Counted from the first letter of the stretch, positions 15,364 to 23,012 are shown. The stretch is 23,215 nucleotides of DNA from Prevotella sp. UBA3294 (GCA_002361535.1 DETG01000108.1:54265-77479); one strand, 5' to 3'. Made by a program: numbers and translations. The notes: a model not told the origin generated them from the letters alone.

Positions 15364-16385
15364 AGAAGATAGAGTTCTCTGATTTCAGTAAATACCGTTC
15401 TGCCCTGATGGGTGCAGCGATGCTGTTCGTGATGTTCTTCCATGTATATATGCCAAAGAGCTACTTGATGTACGGGGTGGTGCGTTGTGGCAATATCGGA
15501 GTGGATATGTTCCTTTTTCTGAGTGGCATCGGACTTTGGTATTCCTGGACGAAGCAACCATCACTGAAGCATTTCTTCCTCCACCGTTACCTGAGGATCT
15601 ACCCGGCATGGCTGATCATGGCAGCCTTGTATTATATTCCCAACCACCTGTATGTGGCAGGTGGCGGCTATAGTCCGAACATCGGTCATTTAGTGGCAAA
15701 CATCCTGTTCAACTGGAGTTTCTGGCGCATAGACGACCTCACGTTCTGGTTCATTCCCGCCATTATGATGCTCTACACCTTTGCCCCAGCCTACATGGAA
15801 CTGATACGTAAGCACCCCTCCTACCGCTGGCTACCGGTGCTCTTCATGGTATGGGCTATCATGGTACAGTATTATCCTCCTGTGCACCGCGCTGTAGGAC
15901 ATGTCGAGATCTTCTGGAGTCGCATCCCTATCTTCCTGATAGGCATCAACTGCGGTCAGTGGGTGAAAGAGAAAAGGAGCATGGAGGGTGCCGCCCTTTG
16001 GGGAATCCTGCTGCTCTTCGTCCTGTCGTTCATGATGTGCATCGAGTTCGAGAACCACTGGCGTGGCAAGTTCCCGCTGTTTTTAGAGCGGATGGTCTAT
16101 ATCCCGTGCAGCATCACGGCGATGCTCCTTCTCTGTCGTGCCTTTCATTATGCTCCCCGCTGGCTCTTAGCATTCCTCACATTCCTCGGCGGTATCAGTC
16201 TGGAACTCTACCTGATCCATATTCAGTTCGTACTGAAATATGTGAAGGAGTATCACCTGGGCTACTGTCTCACCGCTTTGCTGATGATCGCGATCAGTAT
16301 CCCATTAGCGTGGTTGCTGAAGAAGGTGGTGCCCAACCTAAAATCCACCCCAGCCCTCCCAAAGGAAGGGAGAAAGGACAGCTAA
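15360..16385 (+). CDS. Acyltransferase-3 family membrane protein (second copy)
   Basis: A 341-residue membrane protein with about ten hydrophobic segments. The first helix contains R13 and the histidine of MLFVMFFHVYMP. GVDMFLFLSGIGLWYSW followed by FFLHRYLRIYPAWL matches the acyltransferase-3 (OatA/WecH-like) pattern. It differs clearly from the preceding copy, so the two probably have different acceptors or form a pair. It starts in a 4-bp ATGA overlap with the first copy. The last 15 residues (LKSTPALPKEGRKDS) are not family-like and are encoded by a REP-like palindrome at 16345-16374, which has evidently extended the reading frame. Confidence 0.85.
   Translation: MKKIEFSDFSKYRSALMGAAMLFVMFFHVYMPKSYLMYGVVRCGNIGVDMFLFLSGIGLWYSWTKQPSLKHFFLHRYLRIYPAWLIMAALYYIPNHLYVAGGGYSPNIGHLVANILFNWSFWRIDDLTFWFIPAIMMLYTFAPAYMELIRKHPSYRWLPVLFMVWAIMVQYYPPVHRAVGHVEIFWSRIPIFLIGINCGQWVKEKRSMEGAALWGILLLFVLSFMMCIEFENHWRGKFPLFLERMVYIPCSITAMLLLCRAFHYAPRWLLAFLTFLGGISLELYLIHIQFVLKYVKEYHLGYCLTALLMIAISIPLAWLLKKVVPNLKSTPALPKEGRKDS
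16345..16374 (-). repeat. REP-like palindrome, copy 1 (in the acyltransferase C-terminus)
   Basis: The stretch contains CCCTCCC, AAAGG and AAGGGAG and, read on the minus strand, aligns with the copies at 20104-20137 and 23077-23113 (a CTCCC stem followed by GGGAGGG and TGGGGTGG). It is in the opposite orientation to those two copies. Confidence 0.65.
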
Positions 16386-16390
16386 TCGAT

Positions 16391-16444
16391 AATTCGCCTA
16401 ATTCATAGAGAATCCAAAATTTGTCTAATTCGTCTAATTCGTAG
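16391..16444. repeat. Nonamer tandem repeat (AATTCGTCT type), six units
   Basis: Six head-to-tail 9-bp units fill the spacer between the second acyltransferase and the UbiA-family gene. Five begin AATT; the consensus is AATTCGTCT or AATTCGTAG, with one diverged unit at 16409-16417. The remaining 34 bp before the next ATG are purine-rich without a clear promoter. Confidence 0.85.
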
Positions 16445-16478
16445 AGGGGAAAGGGAATAGTGAAAAATTAAAAGAGAT

Positions 16479-17357
16479 ATGATAAAGAGTGCACTCAAAT
16501 TAATCCGACCGAATCAGTGGTTGAAGAATGTTTTTGTGGTCATGCCGATGTTCTTCGGTGGCAGTCTGCTGGACACCCAGGCTATCTATGCCGTGGTGGT
16601 TACCTTCTTTGCCTTCAGCTTCATTGCCTCGGCGGTGTACTGTTTCAATGACATCATCGACGTAAAATACGACCGTCGTCACCCTGTGAAATGTCACCGT
16701 CCGATAGCCAGCGGTGCTATCACCCTGCCACAGGCCTACAGTCTGATGGCACTGATGATCTTCCTGTCATTGGCTACGCTGATGCTGTTGAAAGTGAACA
16801 CATGGGTAGTGGGAGGTATCATCTTAGTATATTTTGTGTTGAATCTCGCCTATTGTGTCTGGCTCAAGCAGCAAGCCATCGTGGATGTATGTGTGGTAGC
16901 CTTCGGTTTCGTCCTGCGCCTGTTGGCTGGTGGTGAGGCCACCGAGGTAACGTTGAGTAAGTGGTTGGTGCTGATGACCTTCCTCATCACCCTGTTCATG
17001 TCATTTGCCAAGCGTCGTGATGATGTGATTCGTATGGAAGAGACGGGGGAAGCCCCGAGGAAGAACACCATCCGTTATAACCTGACATTCATCAACCAGG
17101 CCATCACCATCACGGCATCGGTCACTTTGGTATGTTATATCATGTACACGATCAGTCCTGAAGTAACGGCACGTGCCCATACCGACTACCTCTATCTAAC
17201 TTCCGGTTTTGTGTTATTGGGGTTGTTGCGTTATATCCAGTTGACGGTAGTTGACAAACGCAGTGGTGATCCCACGAAGATCATGTTGCGCGACCGGTTC
17301 ACACAGGTAGTAGCCGTGCTCTTTGCCCTGTCGTTCTTCATCATCATCTATCTTTAG
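16479..17357 (+). CDS. UbiA-family prenyltransferase, decaprenyl-phosphate phosphoribosyltransferase-like
   Basis: A 292-residue membrane protein with about nine hydrophobic helices. The start LIRPNQWLKNVFVVMPMFFGG and the Asp-rich site N57-D58, D61, D65 (FNDIIDVKYD), followed by HPVKCHRPIASG, resemble the Rv3806c type, which transfers 5-phosphoribose from PRPP to decaprenyl phosphate. A later FAKRRDDV loop agrees. Most UbiA proteins prenylate aromatic rings instead, but the LRPxQWxKN start and HPxKxxRPIASG favour the phosphoribosyl type. No epimerase (DprE1/E2) or phosphatase partner is visible. It follows the envelope genes after 93 bp and ends 6 bp before the convergent cobQ stop. The activity is an inference from motifs. 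Confidence 0.8.
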   Translation: MIKSALKLIRPNQWLKNVFVVMPMFFGGSLLDTQAIYAVVVTFFAFSFIASAVYCFNDIIDVKYDRRHPVKCHRPIASGAITLPQAYSLMALMIFLSLATLMLLKVNTWVVGGIILVYFVLNLAYCVWLKQQAIVDVCVVAFGFVLRLLAGGEATEVTLSKWLVLMTFLITLFMSFAKRRDDVIRMEETGEAPRKNTIRYNLTFINQAITITASVTLVCYIMYTISPEVTARAHTDYLYLTSGFVLLGLLRYIQLTVVDKRSGDPTKIMLRDRFTQVVAVLFALSFFIIIYL

Positions 17358-17363
17358 TGTTGT

Positions 17364-18890
17364 TCAAGTGAGGATCTGATAGAGGCGATTCATGTCAACC
17401 GCCTTTCTCACCCTTTCTGCAAGCAGGTTGTATTGTTGCTCTTTATAGGCGGTATAGTCGAACGACTGCCTTTGTTCCCCTTTCCCGACAAATGGTGCCA
17501 ACAGATAATCCACCACCACAGGATTGTCGAGGATCCCATGCATGTAGGTACCGAAACATTTTGAAGAGAGGAACGTCCCTTCGGTGGAGCCGTCGGGCAA
17601 CGTGTTGAGTGTGGCATGTGGCATCGGTAGAGAGGAGTCGGGGGTGTAGCATGTAGATTGTCCCATGTGAATCTCATACCCTTTGCACTCCTCCCCGTAG
17701 TGTAGGAAGCGGAAGGTGGTCTGCACAGTACGTTTCTCTCCGCTCATCGTAGTGCTTACAGGCAGCAGTCCTAACCCTGGTACACGTTCGATATCCCCTT
17801 CCACATGGTAAGGGTCGAGTATTTCCTGTCCCATCATCTGGTAACCGCCGCAGATTCCCATCACCGTGGCACCGTCGTGGTGTGCCTTCAGGATGGCCTG
17901 TGCCGCTCCGTTACGTCGCAGTTCGATGAGATCGGCGATGGTGTTTTTCGACCCGGGCAGGATAATGATGTCGGCTTTCTGCAGTTCCTCGGTATTGTTG
18001 GTATAGAAAAGGTGTGCGCAAGGGTCACGTTCCAGTGCATCGAAGTCGGTGAAGTTACTCAGCTGTCGTAGCATCACCACTGCGATATTGATCTTTCCCT
18101 GGGCCACCTCCCGTGCTTTCAGTTCCAGCGACACACTGTCCTCCTCCTCGATATGGATATCTTTGAAATAGGGCAATACGGCCAGAACGGGGATGCCGCA
18201 CAACTCTTCGATCATCCGCCGTCCCTCCTCGAAGAGAGAGCTGTCACCGCGAAACTTATTGATGATAATGCCTTTCACCCGTTGTCTTTCCTCTGGTGAC
18301 AGGAGCATCAGTGTGCCATACACGCTGGCGAAGACTCCCCCACGATCGATGTCTGCCACGAGGATGACATCGGCCTTCGCATACATCGCCATGCTCATAT
18401 TCACCAGGTCGCGGTCCTTCAGGTTGATCTCCGCAATACTCCCCGCCCCCTCCATGACGATGGGGTTGTAGCGTGAGGCCAGACGGTCGAAGGCGGCATG
18501 GGCCTCACAGCGCAGTAAGTCCCTGTCAATGCCTCTCCTTTCTCCTTGGTCCTTGCTCCTTCCACTGTCAAAATACTCCCTTGCGTGGTAGTTCCCGATC
18601 GGTTTGCCGTTGAGCACCACCTGTGAGGTATGATCGCTGTTGGGTTTCAGCAGGATGGGGTTCATATCAGTATGACAGGCGATGCCTGCTGCCTCGGCCT
18701 GTACCGCCTGTGCCCTTCCGATCTCCAGTCCTTCGGGTGTGGCATACGAGTTCAAGGCCATGTTCTGTGCTTTGAACGGTGCCGGATGGTAGCCGTCCTG
18801 TCGGAAGATCCTACAAAACGCTGTGGCCACGATGCTTTTGCCGACATCACTGCCAGTTCCTGCGAACATGATGGGGTGTAGTGGAGTCAT
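17364..18890 (-). CDS. cobQ: Cobyric acid synthase CobQ
   Basis: CobQ amidates adenosylcobyrinic acid a,c-diamide at four side chains using glutamine and ATP, in cobalamin synthesis. The 508-residue product has the N-terminal synthetase domain with the P-loop-like AGTGSDVGKS at 10-19 and FKAQNMALNSY. The C-terminal class I glutamine amidotransferase domain has nucleophile C347 in GICGGYQMMGQ and catalytic H451 in YMHGILDN. Residues 110-119 (GRSKDQGERR) are encoded by heptamer repeats at 18561-18534 and look inserted between NYHAREYF and DRDLLRCEAHAAFDRL. No other cobalamin gene is in the window. The ATG overlaps the stop of the upstream gene (ATGA), so translation is coupled. Confidence 0.95.
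   Translation of the reverse strand: MTPLHPIMFAGTGSDVGKSIVATAFCRIFRQDGYHPAPFKAQNMALNSYATPEGLEIGRAQAVQAEAAGIACHTDMNPILLKPNSDHTSQVVLNGKPIGNYHAREYFDSGRSKDQGERRGIDRDLLRCEAHAAFDRLASRYNPIVMEGAGSIAEINLKDRDLVNMSMAMYAKADVILVADIDRGGVFASVYGTLMLLSPEERQRVKGIIINKFRGDSSLFEEGRRMIEELCGIPVLAVLPYFKDIHIEEEDSVSLELKAREVAQGKINIAVVMLRQLSNFTDFDALERDPCAHLFYTNNTEELQKADIIILPGSKNTIADLIELRRNGAAQAILKAHHDGATVMGICGGYQMMGQEILDPYHVEGDIERVPGLGLLPVSTTMSGEKRTVQTTFRFLHYGEECKGYEIHMGQSTCYTPDSSLPMPHATLNTLPDGSTEGTFLSSKCFGTYMHGILDNPVVVDYLLAPFVGKGEQRQSFDYTAYKEQQYNLLAERVRKAVDMNRLYQILT
18534..18561 (-). repeat. Heptamer tandem repeat inside cobQ, four units
   Basis: On the plus strand units TCTCCTT, TCTCCTT, GGTCCTT and GCTCCTT run head to tail at 18534-18561. 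On the coding strand the consensus is AAGGAGN. The segment encodes CobQ residues 110-119, where relatives have a shorter linker as far as I recall. Confidence 0.75.
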
Positions 18891-19546
18891 TTCTGATGGA
18901 GTGGCACTTTCTTCCCTTTGAGGATCGCCTCGAAATAAGGTGGCTCATCTCTCAGTTGGATGTCATCGTAAATAAAGTCGGCCACCACCGTGTCTTTACG
19001 ATCGGGCAGGATCAACCCCATCTTCCCGTTTTTCTGTGCGATGATGGGCATCATGATCAAGTCATCGACATAAGTATAACAGGTGCGCAAGAAGTCATAC
19101 TGCGGTGATACGAGTATGTTACCTTTGAAATCTTTGATGCCGAATTTCCCGTCTTGCTCGAACACCTCATGGTATTGGATATATTTGCCTTTGATCCTTT
19201 TCAGGTAGAACTCCATTTTCTGTCGGTTGTTCACCATCTCCAGCATATACTCGAAGGTATCGCAGTAGTTAGCGATAGCCCGTGCCAGCACTAACTTGAA
19301 GTCCAGTCCGCTGATGGATTTCCTATTCAAGTCGATATAGCGTGCGATGGCCTCCTCCTTCTGCTCCACGGTGAGTGAAGACAGTGCCTCTTCGAATTTC
19401 TCCATAATCCGCTTAGTACCGCTCATCCCTTTGATATAGCGGTGCATCTGGCGCCCCATCTCCTGACACACGAACTTATCGATCTGCCGGATCTCAATGG
19501 GATCGATATACATCGATTCGAAGTTCTCTTGTGTTATTTTGCTCAT
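18887..19546 (-). CDS. WG-repeat-like hypothetical protein upstream of cobQ
   Basis: A 219-residue soluble protein without signal peptide. The N-terminal two thirds are charged and helical (about 1-120), ending RQKMEFYLKRIKGKYIQYHEVF. The C-terminal part has two segments like degenerate WG/KWG repeats: DGKFGIKDFKGNILVSPQYDFL and NGKMGLILPDRKDTVVADFIYDDI. WG repeats are thought to mediate binding, but no specific function can be given. It has an unusually clear AGGAGG 7 bp before the ATG (19559-19554) and a good promoter. Its TGA overlaps the cobQ ATG. Coupling to cobQ may reflect shared regulation rather than a cobalamin role. Confidence 0.75.
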   Translation of the reverse strand: MSKITQENFESMYIDPIEIRQIDKFVCQEMGRQMHRYIKGMSGTKRIMEKFEEALSSLTVEQKEEAIARYIDLNRKSISGLDFKLVLARAIANYCDTFEYMLEMVNNRQKMEFYLKRIKGKYIQYHEVFEQDGKFGIKDFKGNILVSPQYDFLRTCYTYVDDLIMMPIIAQKNGKMGLILPDRKDTVVADFIYDDIQLRDEPPYFEAILKGKKVPLHQK

Positions 19547-19577
19547 GGTAAATCCTCCTGTTTTCTTTCGTTTGCTA

Positions 19578-19609
19578 CAAAGGTACGCATTTTCTTCGAA
19601 TCGACCAAA
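19578..19609 (-). promoter_or_regulatory. Promoter of the WG-like/cobQ operon
   Basis: On the minus strand TTTG (19609-19606), a spacer of 20 bp and TACCTTTG (19585-19578) match the Bacteroidota consensus. Transcription would begin about 25 bp before the ATG at 19546. An AGGAGG ribosome-binding site (19559-19554) is present, uncommon in this phylum. Confidence 0.78.
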
Positions 19610-20083
19610 AAAGCATCGTCTTTTTTATCATAGACTGAATGTTTCGCATGTAAACCTCTCCTCTTGTGTTGAAAGTAAAAACTGAAAGAAATAGACTTGT
19701 TTGTAAGGGCCGCAAGCGGCTTTTATTGGAAAGAAATTAGAATAATTAGAATAATTGAACTTTCGGATGTTTGTGGGGATCGCCTACGGCGAGAAATTTT
19801 ACAAAATCTTACAAAATTCCATATGGCTTATTTGTTTGATTTTGTTTGGATTTTGTATGATTTCTGCCCGCAAGGGCACTAAAACAACGAAAGATTTAAC
19901 AACCGAAACATGAATAAAAAAAATTAAACCAGAAATTGAATTTTTTTGAAACGAATGTGAATAATATGGATAATCAATTATGCACATTAATTTCCATATA
20001 GAGTTTTTGTGTAGATTGATCTGTCACTCTCTCATAAATGCAACATTTTCAGTATTTTGTAGTAGAGTATTCAGATTTTTTAT
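19610..20083. other. Gene-poor spacer with nested inverted repeats
   Basis: The 612 bp between 19547 and 20158 contain no ORF with family features. Within it are GCCGC hairpins at 19709-19720 (GCCGCAAGCGGC), 19782-19790 (GCCTACGGC) and 19866-19877 (GCCCGCAAGGGC), two AATTAGAAT nonamers, and an imperfect inverted repeat (arms 19800-19818 and 19839-19857, both carrying two ATTTTGT/ACAAAAT motifs). An outer TTTCGG/CCGAAA pair lies at 19761-19766 and 19903-19908. The rest, 19911-20083, is AT-rich with no structure that I can name. Confidence 0.6.
19735..19757. repeat. AATTAGAAT nonamer repeat
   Basis: Two exact units (19735-19743 and 19744-19752) and the start of a third. The AATT-led 9-bp design is shared with 16391-16444 and 23172-23198. 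Confidence 0.7.
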
Positions 20084-20091
20084 TATCTTTG
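20084..20091 (+). promoter_or_regulatory. -7 element of the bspA-like gene promoter
   Basis: TATCTTTG fits TAnnTTTG. A TTTTG at 20055-20059 is too far upstream (24-bp spacing), so the -33 element is weak or absent. The predicted leader of about 60 bases contains the REP-like palindrome at 20104-20137. Confidence 0.6.
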
Positions 20092-20103
20092 CAGCAGAAT
20101 CCC

Positions 20104-20137
20104 GGTTCCCCTCCTACAGAGGGGGTAGGGGAGCCTC
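20104..20137 (+). repeat. REP-like palindrome, copy 2 (in the bspA leader)
   Basis: Two alternative hairpins are possible: CCCCTC (20108-20113) with GAGGGG (20119-20124), or the outer GGTTCCCC (20104-20111) with GGGGAGCC (20128-20135, one G-U pair). The element ends about 21 bases before the ATG at 20159. Confidence 0.7.
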
Positions 20138-20158
20138 CAATCTCAAAACTATCCGCTT

Positions 20159-22984
20159 ATGAAACCAACATCCATTATTCAACGACTGGTTATCCTATTG
20201 ATAACCCTGATGAGCGCCATCGGCGCTAACGCCCAAGAGGCCTATGCCTGCTATACAGAGTCGAACACGACGCTCACGTTCTACTACGACAATCTGCGCA
20301 GCAGCCGCACGGGCACGACCTACAGCCTGAACAAGGACGTCATGACTCCCGGCTGGGAATCCGACCAAACCAACAGATCTGTGACCCAGGTGGTCTTTGA
20401 CTCCTCGTTCGCCGATGCCCGCCCGACGACTACCAACCGTTGGTTTAACTATATGCAGAAACTTGAATCCATCACGGGCATGGAGTATCTGAACACCAGC
20501 GAGGTGACTATCATGTCTTATATGTTTCAGAATTGTACAAAGCTTACGAGCCTTGATGTGAGCCATTTCAACACGTCAAAGTTGATTGACATGAAATACA
20601 TGTTCTATAATTGCAGTCAGCTGACCGTCCTCGACTTGAGCAGTTTCAACACGTCCAAGGTGGCCTATATGAATTCGATGTTCTATGACTGCTATTGTCT
20701 GGAAACCATCTATGTGGACACTGGCTGGAGCACGGCTAAGGTGACGAGATCCGAAAATATGTTCGCTTTCTGCAACAATCTGGTAGGTGGCCAGGGCACC
20801 GAATACGCTTCATGCTGGACAGACGACGCGACCTGCGCCCACATCGACGGCGGCACGAGCAACCCGGGCTACTTCACCGACATTTATGCGCCAAGACCCT
20901 ATGCCTGCTACACCCCGTCGAACAAGACGCTCACGTTCTACTACGACACCCAGCGCGATAGCCGCACGGGCACAACCTACGATCTGAACACGAACGGCAG
21001 CAATACCGGTTGGGACACCGATGGCACCAAATCCAAAGTGACCAAAGTGGTCTTTAAATCCTCGTTCGCTGAAGCTCGCCCAAGGACTACTTTCATGTGG
21101 TTTTACAATATGGAGAATCTCCAATCCATCACGGGCATGAGTTACCTGAACACCAGCAAGGTGACCGATATGGCTTATATGTTTACGAATTGTACAAAGC
21201 TTACGAGCCTTGATGTGAGCCATTTCAACACATCCCGGGTGTATGAGATGTTCGCCATGTTCTCTGGCTGCACCAGCCTGACAACCCTTGACCTGAGCAG
21301 CTGGGAAACGTCGCAAGTGTATTCTTTAGCATCTATGTTTAGTGGCTGCATAGGTTTGACAAGCCTTGACCTGAGCAGTTTCAACACGGCCGAGGTGGAA
21401 CATATGGATTACATGTTCAGTGACTGCACAAATCTGAAAACCATCTATGTGGGCAATGGCTGGAGCACGGCTGAAGTGATGGAATCCGCAAGTATGTTCG
21501 GGAATTGCACCAGTCTGAAGGGCGGCAAGGGCACTACCTATGATGCCAACCACGTCGATGCGACCTACGCCCGCGTCGATGGTGGCACGAGCAATCCCGG
21601 CTACTTGACCGCTGTAGCAAAGGCTTACGCCATCTACACGTCTGAGAACAAGACGCTCACGTTCTACAACGACGATCAGTTCGCCTTCCGCACGGGCACC
21701 ATCTACGACCTGAATTCGGACGCAGACTACAACGATCCTGATTGGAGAAATGATGGCACTTTTGGCAATGTGACCCAGGTGGTCTTTGCCCCCTCGTTCG
21801 CTGATGCCCGCCCGACGACGACTTACGCTTGGTTCTATTACATGTACAATCTTCAGTCCATCACGGGCTTGAATTACCTGAACACCAGCAAGGTGACCAA
21901 TATGGCTTATATGTTTATGAATTGTACAAAACTTACGAGCCTTGATTTGAGTAGTTTCAACACGTCCAAGGTGACTGATATGGGTTACATGTTTGAGAAT
22001 TGCCGACTGAAGAGTCTTGACTTGAGCAGTTTCAATACGTCGAAGGTGACTAATATGAGTTCCATGTTTGAGTATTGCCTCAACCTGCGAACCATTTATG
22101 TGGGAAGCGGGTGGAACACGGCAGCCGTGACAGTGTCCGGTTACATGTTCTATAACTGTCACAGCCTGGAGGGTGGCCAAAGCACGACTTACGATGAAAG
22201 CCACGTTGACAAGACCTACGCCCGTATCGACGGGAATGGTGGGCCGGGCTACTTTACCGCTGCGGGTACTGAGCCCTACGCCTGCTATCAGAATGGAACG
22301 CTCACGTTCTACTACGACAACCAGCGCGATAGTCGCACGGGCACGACCTATGACCTGAACACAGGTGCTAGACCTGAGTGGCTTATTAACGGAACCAATG
22401 CCAATGTGACCAAGGTAGTCTTTGATTCCTCATTCGTTGGTGCCCGTCCAACGATCACAAGTAATTGGTTTAATGGTATGGGGAATCTTATAATTATTGA
22501 GGGCATGAACTACCTGAACACCAGTGAGGTGACTAATATGTTTGGTATGTTTGTTAATTGTGAGCAATTGACAAAACTTGACCTGAGCTGCTTCAATACA
22601 TCCAAGGTAAGTAACATGAATCTTTTGTTTTCCGGTTGCAAAAAGCTGCGAACCATCTATGTGGGCAATGGTTGGAGCACGGCAGCAGTGACGCAATCAA
22701 CAAATATGTTCTCTAACTGCACCATTCTGGTGGGCGGACAGGGCACGACCTGGAGTTCCTCGAACCCGATAGACAAAACCTACGCCCACATCGACGGTGA
22801 AGGTGGTCCAGGCTACTTCACCGCTCGTACTACAGGCATTGCCACAGACCTTCATCAAGTAACAAGTGATAAGCAACAGGTTCAAAGCAATGAGTGGTAC
22901 ACGATTGATGGTAGGAAGTTGAATGGAATGCCGGCCAAGAAGGGCGTGTATATTCAAAACGGGAAAAAGACAGTAATACATTAA
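20159..22984 (+). CDS. BspA-like secreted protein with DUF285 leucine-rich repeats, four modules
   Basis: A 941-residue surface or secreted protein. A signal peptide occupies about 1-25 (RLVILLITLMSAIGANA, predicted cut before Q26), with no lipobox cysteine. Four tandem modules follow, beginning near Y29, Y248, Y490 and Y707. Each opens with a YACYT...TLTFYYDNQRDSRTGTTYDLN-like segment and carries DUF285 repeats of about 25-26 residues (LDLSSFNTSKVTDMxxMFxNC). Each ends with TIYVGNGWSTAAV, GGQGTTY and a DxTYAxIDGG..GYFT motif. The C-terminus, NEWYTIDGRKLNGMPAKKGVYI plus a basic end, resembles Bacteroidota type IX sorting tails. Relatives bind host proteins or other bacteria (Tannerella BspA); the ligand here is unknown. 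The gene stands alone, with its own leader and a terminator-like hairpin. Confidence 0.88.
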   Translation: MKPTSIIQRLVILLITLMSAIGANAQEAYACYTESNTTLTFYYDNLRSSRTGTTYSLNKDVMTPGWESDQTNRSVTQVVFDSSFADARPTTTNRWFNYMQKLESITGMEYLNTSEVTIMSYMFQNCTKLTSLDVSHFNTSKLIDMKYMFYNCSQLTVLDLSSFNTSKVAYMNSMFYDCYCLETIYVDTGWSTAKVTRSENMFAFCNNLVGGQGTEYASCWTDDATCAHIDGGTSNPGYFTDIYAPRPYACYTPSNKTLTFYYDTQRDSRTGTTYDLNTNGSNTGWDTDGTKSKVTKVVFKSSFAEARPRTTFMWFYNMENLQSITGMSYLNTSKVTDMAYMFTNCTKLTSLDVSHFNTSRVYEMFAMFSGCTSLTTLDLSSWETSQVYSLASMFSGCIGLTSLDLSSFNTAEVEHMDYMFSDCTNLKTIYVGNGWSTAEVMESASMFGNCTSLKGGKGTTYDANHVDATYARVDGGTSNPGYLTAVAKAYAIYTSENKTLTFYNDDQFAFRTGTIYDLNSDADYNDPDWRNDGTFGNVTQVVFAPSFADARPTTTYAWFYYMYNLQSITGLNYLNTSKVTNMAYMFMNCTKLTSLDLSSFNTSKVTDMGYMFENCRLKSLDLSSFNTSKVTNMSSMFEYCLNLRTIYVGSGWNTAAVTVSGYMFYNCHSLEGGQSTTYDESHVDKTYARIDGNGGPGYFTAAGTEPYACYQNGTLTFYYDNQRDSRTGTTYDLNTGARPEWLINGTNANVTKVVFDSSFVGARPTITSNWFNGMGNLIIIEGMNYLNTSEVTNMFGMFVNCEQLTKLDLSCFNTSKVSNMNLLFSGCKKLRTIYVGNGWSTAAVTQSTNMFSNCTILVGGQGTTWSSSNPIDKTYAHIDGEGGPGYFTARTTGIATDLHQVTSDKQQVQSNEWYTIDGRKLNGMPAKKGVYIQNGKKTVIH

Positions 22985-23012
22985 ACATTATACATTAAAC
23001 ATTAAACATTAA
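22978..23012. repeat. ACATTAA heptamer repeat across the bspA stop codon
   Basis: Five head-to-tail units (22978-22984, 22985-22991, 22992-22998, 22999-23005, 23006-23012), four of them exact ACATTAA and one ACATTAT. The TAA stop of the bspA-like gene is the last triplet of the first unit. Confidence 0.85.

Noticed and set aside
17358..17363. Terminator between the convergent UbiA-like gene and cobQ
   Set aside because: Only 6 bp separate the stops and no clear hairpin with a U-run was found; any termination must lie inside the facing genes.
19709..19726. GCCGCAAGCGGC plus T-run as a plus-strand terminator
   Set aside because: No plus-strand gene ends nearby; the previous plus-strand gene stops at 17357. 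It looks like part of the spacer repeats.
19799..19987. Short open frames in the 19547-20158 spacer
   Set aside because: Each is about 60 codons, AT-rich, overlaps the inverted repeats and has no promoter or family signal.
21326..22204. A 292-codon open frame antisense to the bspA-like gene
   Set aside because: It is the mirror of the repeated modules, with repeats derived from the sense repeats.
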